Part shown: positions 7,953 through 11,267 of the stretch, piece by piece
How positions within the stretch are numbered: the first letter of the stretch is position 1
Layout: each line of letters opens with the position of its first letter
Assembly: GCF_036965165.1 (NCBI RefSeq)
Contig: NZ_JBALOX010000103.1
Coordinates: 1 to 11,267 of the forward strand
Reading direction: 5' to 3'
Length of the DNA stretch: 11,267 nt
Source of the DNA: Ferdinandcohnia sp036965165
GTDB lineage: Bacteria > Bacillota > Bacilli > Bacillales > Bacillaceae_L
Position numbers and translations under genes: made by a program
Notes under the pieces: generated by a model
The model's input: only the letters and a program-made list of their open reading frames with translations
Database searches by the model: none
What the model was told of the DNA's origin: nothing

Positions 7953-7984
7953 AAAGAACAGCTACTAATTGGTAGCTGTTTTTT
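7953..7984 (+). terminator. Intrinsic terminator of the parE-parC operon
   Basis: AACAGCTAC (7957-7965) pairs with GTAGCTGTT (7972-7980). The stem can extend through AAAG (7953-7956) and TTTT (7981-7984), with a T-G wobble above the AATT loop. The run of T residues on the 3' side gives a standard rho-independent terminator 7 bases after the parC stop. Confidence 0.9.
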
Positions 7985-8034
7985 GGTGATGAAAATTGTC
8001 AAACCAAAAGTCTTGATTTCGAAAAATATTTATA

Positions 8035-8063
8035 TTTTAAATATGTCTACTTTACTGTACAAT
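8035..8063 (+). promoter_or_regulatory. Weak candidate promoter for the AI-2E family gene
   Basis: TACAAT (8058-8063, 5 of 6 matches) has only TTTTAA (8035-8040) at 17-base spacing. The region just upstream is very AT-rich and includes an ATATTTA/TAAATAT inverted repeat (8026-8044), which could act as an UP element. It is the best candidate in the 160-base gap after the parC terminator but is not strong. Confidence 0.3.
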
Positions 8064-8105
8064 AATTTTATAAGCTTTACTTAGAGAGTAGGTAATATTG
8101 CGAAT

Positions 8106-9161
8106 ATGATTAAAAAATATATTAATAAAAGAAATGTTATTCTTGTAATAGCCTTAATCGTTGCATTGTATTTATTACCAATGTCAATTTCATTAATTTT
8201 AGCCTTTTTAACCGCTCTTTTATTGGAGCCAATTGTTAATTTATTAACCACAAAATACCGATTTAAACGACTTTATTCTGTAACAGTAACGTTTGTCGTT
8301 TTCCTAGTATTCGTATTATTTTTGGGGTATTTATTAGTCAATGTTATTATTAATCAATTGATTACTCTTGTGAAAAATATACCGTTTTATGTCTCAAGCA
8401 TTGATACGGATCAAATCATTGCGACTTTTCAACAATTTGAAACTTATTTTGAGGATTTGCCAAAGGAAGTCTTTGATTCAATCATGAATACCCTGTATTC
8501 TTTCCAGGATTTATTGATTGTTGTAGCCAGGAATATTACAGAGGGAACTTTTGGTTTTGTTTCAAGCCTACCACAACTATTATTAGAGCTAATTGTATAT
8601 TTAGTTGCAGCTTTTCTTTTCATGAATGATCTCCCTACAATTAAAAATAAGCTTAAAGACATGCTTCAGGAGAGTTCAATTGAAAAGGTGAAAATTGTAA
8701 CAACCCAATTGAAAAAGATATTTGTCGGCTTTTTAAAAGCACAAATCGTCCTTAGTGGGGTAACATTTATTATTACTTATATTGGGCTTTGGATTTTAGA
8801 TGTTAAGTATCTTTTAATTCTTTCATTGCTAATAGTTTTAGTCGATTTACTACCAATACTAGGGACTGGATCTTTCATTGTTCCATGGGCCGTTTTTGTC
8901 TTAATTAACGGGAACACCAAGCTTGGAGTAGGATTATTGATTCTGTTTGTACTAATTACGGTGATTCGGAAAATTATTGAACCAAAGATATATTCGCAAA
9001 GCTTCGGTATTAGTGCATTAGCGGCGCTCATTAGCATGTATTTAGGATTTAAAATAATTGGGATCGTTGGTTTACTACTTGGACCACTACTCGTTATCCT
9101 TTACGATTCACTAACAAAGGCTGGAGTAATCAATCTCGGCTTTAATTCGGAAAAAATTTAA
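8106..9161 (+). CDS. AI-2E family transporter, possibly YtvI-type membrane protein
   Basis: A 351-residue polytopic membrane protein of the AI-2E/PerM superfamily. Family members are putative exporters, Na+/H+ antiporter-like proteins or, in the YtvI branch, sporulation-associated proteins; the substrate here is unknown. Hydrophobic segments lie at about 10-27, 28-47, 57-84, 150-173, 212-232, 234-249, 255-268, 272-288 and 304-336. A long amphipathic, loop-rich region at about 88-148 separates the N-terminal pair/triplet from the rest, as is typical. The conserved family motifs DLLPILGTG (247-255) and IEPKI (291-295) are present. The start is somewhat uncertain: AGTAGGT (8087-8093) is 12 bases before ATG 8106, longer than ideal. 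The gene stands alone between two terminators. I favour a YtvI-like assignment from the LPILGTG...PWA region but cannot prove it. Confidence 0.85.
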   Translation: MIKKYINKRNVILVIALIVALYLLPMSISLILAFLTALLLEPIVNLLTTKYRFKRLYSVTVTFVVFLVFVLFLGYLLVNVIINQLITLVKNIPFYVSSIDTDQIIATFQQFETYFEDLPKEVFDSIMNTLYSFQDLLIVVARNITEGTFGFVSSLPQLLLELIVYLVAAFLFMNDLPTIKNKLKDMLQESSIEKVKIVTTQLKKIFVGFLKAQIVLSGVTFIITYIGLWILDVKYLLILSLLIVLVDLLPILGTGSFIVPWAVFVLINGNTKLGVGLLILFVLITVIRKIIEPKIYSQSFGISALAALISMYLGFKIIGIVGLLLGPLLVILYDSLTKAGVINLGFNSEKI

Positions 9162-9162
9162 G

Positions 9163-9188
9163 AAAAGCTACCTAAACGGTAGCTTTTT
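9163..9188. terminator. Bidirectional terminator between the AI-2E family gene and alaX
   Basis: A perfect 10-bp stem, AAAAGCTACC (9163-9172) with GGTAGCTTTT (9178-9187), has a TAAAC loop. T residues follow on the plus strand, and A residues precede it, giving U on the minus strand. It starts just after the AI-2E family stop codon and serves the convergent pair. The alaX reading frame as given ends inside this hairpin, which is unusual. Confidence 0.88.
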
Positions 9189-10314
9189 GTATTATTTTGT
9201 TTCTTTTAATTTNNGTGGTGTTATTGCCGCCACCTTTCCCAAAATAATTTTTTAATTCTTGTTTGAATAATTGGCCACATTGAACTGGGAATGAGCCATT
9301 ATGTGAGATAAGTAGCTTATTTTCAAGCGTTGTTGTAAAAATAACACATTGATTCGATGATTCATTGATTTGTTTTGCAATTCCTTGAAGTTCTTTTAAT
9401 GGTGTATCCTCGAAATTCTTGATAATTATGGGTCCGTCGTGAGATTGAATCAGTTCCTGTGCAAAAAATTGATTCAATTTACCTTTTAACTCCTCAATTT
9501 CTCTTTGATATCGTTTGTTTTCTTCCTCTATTTTTGTAATTTTTTCAATGAGACCTTCTCGATTTGTACTATATTGGTTTGCTAAAGAGGCTAAGGTCGA
9601 ATGTGTTGCCCGGTAATCTTCTAGAGCTCGATTTCCAAATATTAAGTAAACACGTGTCTTTCCTTTACTTTTTTCTGTTTTTAATAGCTTCATTAATCCT
9701 AATTCGCCAGTTCTAGAAACATGGGTACCCGCACATGCAGATGTATCTATTCCTTCAATCTCCACAATCCGCATTTCATCGCCTTCAACATCAGGCATTT
9801 TTCGTAAAGGGAGGGTGCCGGCTTTTTCCTTAGAAACAAAATAAGTTTTAATTTCTCGGTTTTCATAAATAGCTTTATTTACTTGGTTTTCAATATGTAA
9901 AAGCTGAGCATCACTAAATTCTGGAACACTTAAATCGATTGAAACGGTGTCTTTTCCTAAATGGAAGCTTGATGTGTGTGCATCATATTCATCAATACAA
10001 ATTGCTGACAGCAAGTGTTGGCCAGTATGCTGCTGCATGTGGTCATATCGTAGCTCCCAATCAATTTGACATTCAACCGTCTGTTTTTCTGGAGGATGGG
10101 GGAGCTTATGATATACTTCGCCAGATTCCTGAAAGACATCCAAAACGTTAATATTATCAATCAGTCCTGTATCAGATGGTTGTCCACCACCTTCAGGATA
10201 AAATGCTGTTTCTTCTAGGGTAACAAGGAAATAGTCATTCTTTGTGATTATATTGGTAATCGTAGTTGTCCATCTTGCTAAATAAGGATTTTCATAATAT
10301 AGCTTTTTGGTCAT
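9172..10314 (-). CDS. alaX: Alanyl-tRNA editing protein, long AlaX (AlaX-L) type; 3' end uncertain
   Basis: A free-standing homologue of the editing half of alanyl-tRNA synthetase, predicted to hydrolyse Ser-tRNA(Ala) (and perhaps Gly-tRNA(Ala)) in trans and so prevent alanine-codon mistranslation. The protein, about 380 residues, has an N-terminal beta-barrel with EGGGQPSDTG (41-50). The editing zinc site follows: His96 and His100 in HTGQH, then Cys194 and His198 in CAGTH. A coiled coil spans about 253-286, and a DHHA1-like C-terminal domain (about 290-363) ends with GKGGGNN (359-365). All four metal ligands are present. The start at ATG 10314 has AAAGGA (10325-10330) 10 bases upstream. Two undetermined bases (9213-9214) lie in the last codons. 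Beyond them the frame reads lysine-rich residues into the terminator hairpin, so the true C-terminus is not known. Confidence 0.9.
   Translation of the reverse strand: MTKKLYYENPYLARWTTTITNIITKNDYFLVTLEETAFYPEGGGQPSDTGLIDNINVLDVFQESGEVYHKLPHPPEKQTVECQIDWELRYDHMQQHTGQHLLSAICIDEYDAHTSSFHLGKDTVSIDLSVPEFSDAQLLHIENQVNKAIYENREIKTYFVSKEKAGTLPLRKMPDVEGDEMRIVEIEGIDTSACAGTHVSRTGELGLMKLLKTEKSKGKTRVYLIFGNRALEDYRATHSTLASLANQYSTNREGLIEKITKIEEENKRYQREIEELKGKLNQFFAQELIQSHDGPIIIKNFEDTPLKELQGIAKQINESSNQCVIFTTTLENKLLISHNGSFPVQCGQLFKQELKNYFGKGGGNNTXXIKRNKIIQKATV
9213..9214. other. Two undetermined bases (NN) inside the alaX 3' end
   Basis: The only ambiguous bases in the window. They fall right after the GGGNNT motif of the alaX product, 25 bases from a strong terminator hairpin. 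If the real count were one base rather than two, the frame would end at the TAA at 9192-9194, just outside the hairpin. With three bases it would end at 9206-9208. The annotated stop at 9172-9174 depends on the count being exactly two, or two plus a multiple of three. Confidence 0.95.
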
Positions 10315-10347
10315 CAGAACTCGATCCTTTCGACATTAGATATTAAA

Positions 10348-10376
10348 AACATACTAAAAAAGGAGGAAAGATTCAA
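10348..10376 (-). promoter_or_regulatory. Probable promoter of alaX
   Basis: On the minus strand TTGAAT (10371-10376, 4 of 6 matches) is 17 bases from TATGTT (10348-10353, 4 of 6 matches). Transcription would begin near 10340, giving a short leader that contains the AAAGGA ribosome binding site. No T-box or other leader element is visible. Confidence 0.45.
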
Positions 10377-10611
10377 ATATTAAAATGAATTAGAAGGGAG
10401 GAAGCGCCATTAAGTATCTTAAAATGGCAATCTGTATGAAGCCTGAGAGGCGGGCATAATTAGTGTTTACCTTGTAAAAAGAGTAGGTGTTGGAGAATAG
10501 GAGTGTTTACTATACTGAATGACTAGTTGCTCGTAAGAAAGCTATGCGGAGATGGAGTAGCTGCTGGAAGAATCGATTAATATTCGTAATAAAGTTAATG
10601 GAGGTTAAAAG
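10377..10611 (+). other. Purine-rich, hairpin-containing intergenic stretch without a convincing gene
   Basis: No open frame here looks like a protein gene. The longest plus-strand frame from an ATG is about 35 codons (10545 to 10652) and lacks a Shine-Dalgarno sequence. The plus strand is purine-rich, opposite to the flanking minus-strand genes. It holds several Shine-Dalgarno-like runs with no reading frame behind them: AAGGAGG at 10360-10366 just outside the left edge, GGGAGG near 10396-10401, and TGGAGG near 10600. Two adjacent hairpins are visible. One is GCCATTAAG (10406-10414) with CTT-AA-AATGGC (10418-10428, AA bulged). The other is TATG-AA-GCCT (10435-10444) with AGGC-GGG-CATA (10448-10458). 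A third possible stem pairs AGCTA (10540-10544) with TAGCT (10558-10562). It could be a small RNA or a decayed gene; I do not recognise it. Confidence 0.4.
10462..10510 (+). repeat. Direct repeat AGTGTTTAC, two copies 40 bases apart
   Basis: The nonamer AGTGTTTAC occurs at 10462-10470 and again at 10502-10510 inside the unexplained gap. Both copies follow a T/G-rich context. The repeat is short enough to be chance, but it lies in the same stretch as the hairpins. Confidence 0.4.
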
Positions 10612-10655
10612 AAGAAAAAAAATGGAAGTTTATCATAATAATATTATGTAAACTT
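10612..10655 (-). terminator. Terminator of the 114-residue small protein gene
   Basis: On the minus strand, AAGTTTA-CATAAT pairs with ATTATG-(one bulged base)-TAAACTT (arms within 10626-10655, 3-base loop). CCATTTTTTTT (10615-10625) follows at once. It begins about 30 bases after the stop of the gene at 10687. The stem is nearly all A-T, so it is weaker than the other terminators here, but the U-tract is long. Confidence 0.7.
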
Positions 10656-10686
10656 AAAAATAGAAAAATATGAGGGAGGGTTAGAA

Positions 10687-11031
10687 TTAAGCATTTTGAT
10701 ATTTTTCGATAATAAATTCCATTCCAATTTCAATTAATGTGTTTGTGTGTGTTTTTAGCCTGCGTGCACGATCTTTTAGCAAGTCATATTGAATGTTGCT
10801 AAATGTTGTGCCCATTTGGATTCGATCCAATGGTTTAACCGGGGTCTTAAATTCTTTAGGTTTCTTATAAGTATATAATACGTGATCAATTCCTTCAGCG
10901 AGTAATTGATTAAACGGAACTTGTTTGTGATTTGCAATTACTTTGATTTGTTCGAGCAAACTGCGGCTAATTGTTGTATTTTTCGTTACACGATCAGCAT
11001 TATGTGGTCTAATTTTGCTTTCGTAATGCAT
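10687..11031 (-). CDS. Small protein with two tandem ribbon-helix-helix-like units
   Basis: An uncharacterised 114-residue basic protein with no signal peptide or membrane segment. It appears to be built from two copies of one 40-residue unit, residues 18-57 and 74-113, joined by a proline- and lysine-rich linker (58-73). The units align without gaps. Each has a short strand (NTTIS; GTTFS), a helix (SLLEQIKVIANHK; QYDLLKDRARRLK), a turn with a shared Asn, and a second helix starting with L/I and keeping Gly and Tyr (LLAEGIDHVLYTY; LIEIGMEFIIEKY). This strand-helix-helix order is that of ribbon-helix-helix DNA-binding domains, so a single-chain dimeric regulator is possible; that is inference. 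ATG 11031 has AAGGAG (11043-11048) 11 bases upstream, slightly long. The gene has its own promoter and terminator and no toxin-like partner next to it inside the window. Confidence 0.75.
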   Translation of the reverse strand: MHYESKIRPHNADRVTKNTTISRSLLEQIKVIANHKQVPFNQLLAEGIDHVLYTYKKPKEFKTPVKPLDRIQMGTTFSNIQYDLLKDRARRLKTHTNTLIEIGMEFIIEKYQNA

Positions 11032-11074
11032 ATGTAGATCAACTCCTTGGGTAAATGTAAAAATGAAGCGTACT

Positions 11075-11103
11075 ATAATAAACTAATAATTGTTTTATGT
11101 AAT
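11075..11103 (-). promoter_or_regulatory. Probable promoter of the small protein gene
   Basis: On the minus strand ATTACA (11098-11103, 4 of 6 matches) is 17 bases from TATTAT (11075-11080, 5 of 6 matches). Transcription would start near 11068, about 20 bases before the ribosome binding site. Confidence 0.5.
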
Positions 11104-11193
11104 CATAAGGTACAGATTGTAGAAGATTATAGAAAATAGACAGTTAACTACAATAATTTAATTATAGCACGGATTTGCTCTTATTTTATTGAT

Positions 11194-11222
11194 TTGAACT
11201 AGCTTCCTAGAATAGATATTAT
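11194..11222 (+). promoter_or_regulatory. Outward-pointing promoter at the right edge
   Basis: TTGAAC (11194-11199, 4 of 6 matches) and TATTAT (11217-11222, 5 of 6 matches) are spaced by exactly 17 bases. This suggests a plus-strand gene beginning just past the window and divergent from the small protein gene. No ribosome binding site or start is reached before position 11267. Confidence 0.4.
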
Positions 11223-11267
11223 GTTAACTAGAATGAATGTTAAATAGTTAGTTAGATTAGTTACCTT

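Noticed and set aside
9939..10151. A 70-codon plus-strand frame opposite the alaX editing domain
   Set aside because: It overlaps the zinc-site region of alaX on the other strand and has no recognisable domain or Shine-Dalgarno sequence.
10315..10380. T-box or other tRNA-sensing leader for alaX
   Set aside because: The inferred leader is only about 25-30 bases long and no T-box consensus or antiterminator is present.
10545..10652. A 35-codon plus-strand frame in the gap before the small protein gene
   Set aside because: There is no ribosome binding site before its ATG, its composition is unlike a protein (W/R/K-rich), and it runs through the terminator palindrome.
10360..10690. A transposable mini-element (MITE) filling the gap
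   Set aside because: I looked for terminal inverted repeats and target duplications at its edges and found none; only hairpins and a short direct repeat are present.
10687..11031. Antitoxin of a toxin-antitoxin pair
   Set aside because: The ribbon-helix-helix-like fold would suit an antitoxin, but no toxin-sized gene overlaps or follows it. It is followed by a terminator and preceded by its own promoter.

Overview
The window is ordinary chromosomal DNA from a low-GC, Gram-positive, Bacillus-like bacterium. This rests on the strong AGGAGG-type ribosome binding sites, the AT-rich gaps, the SigA-like promoters, a TTG start codon, and the gene order plsY / yneT / parE / parC, which matches the yneS-yneT-parE-parC block of Bacillus subtilis. 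I cannot name a species.

Layout, left to right. Positions 149-1933 (+) encode a cytoplasmic S9 (prolyl oligopeptidase family) peptidase. It converges on plsY (1973-2578, -), the membrane glycerol-3-phosphate acyltransferase, and the two share a compact bidirectional terminator. The gap at 2579-2874 carries divergent promoters for plsY and for yneT (2875-3288, +), a small CoA-binding-domain protein with its own terminator. parE (from a TTG at 3529 to 5493) and parC (5501-7945) then form a tight two-gene operon for topoisomerase IV, which decatenates daughter chromosomes. The operon has its own promoter, a structured leader and a good candidate LexA (SOS) operator lying over the -35 element. 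Next come an AI-2E/YtvI-type polytopic membrane protein (8106-9161, +) and, converging on it, an alanyl-tRNA editing protein of the long AlaX type (about 9172-10314, -). The 3' end of that gene contains two undetermined bases. A 372-base gap (10315-10686) holds the alaX promoter, a purine-rich stretch with several hairpins and no convincing gene, and a terminator. The last gene (10687-11031, -) encodes a 114-residue protein that appears to consist of two tandem ribbon-helix-helix-like units. The right edge carries that gene's promoter and, on the other strand, a promoter pointing out of the window.

Most of this is core housekeeping: chromosome segregation, phospholipid synthesis, translation quality control and peptide turnover. 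No mobile element, CRISPR array, rRNA or tRNA is visible. The points most worth a second look are the LexA-like site at parE, the internally duplicated small protein, the unexplained structured gap between it and alaX, and the damaged or uncertain end of alaX.
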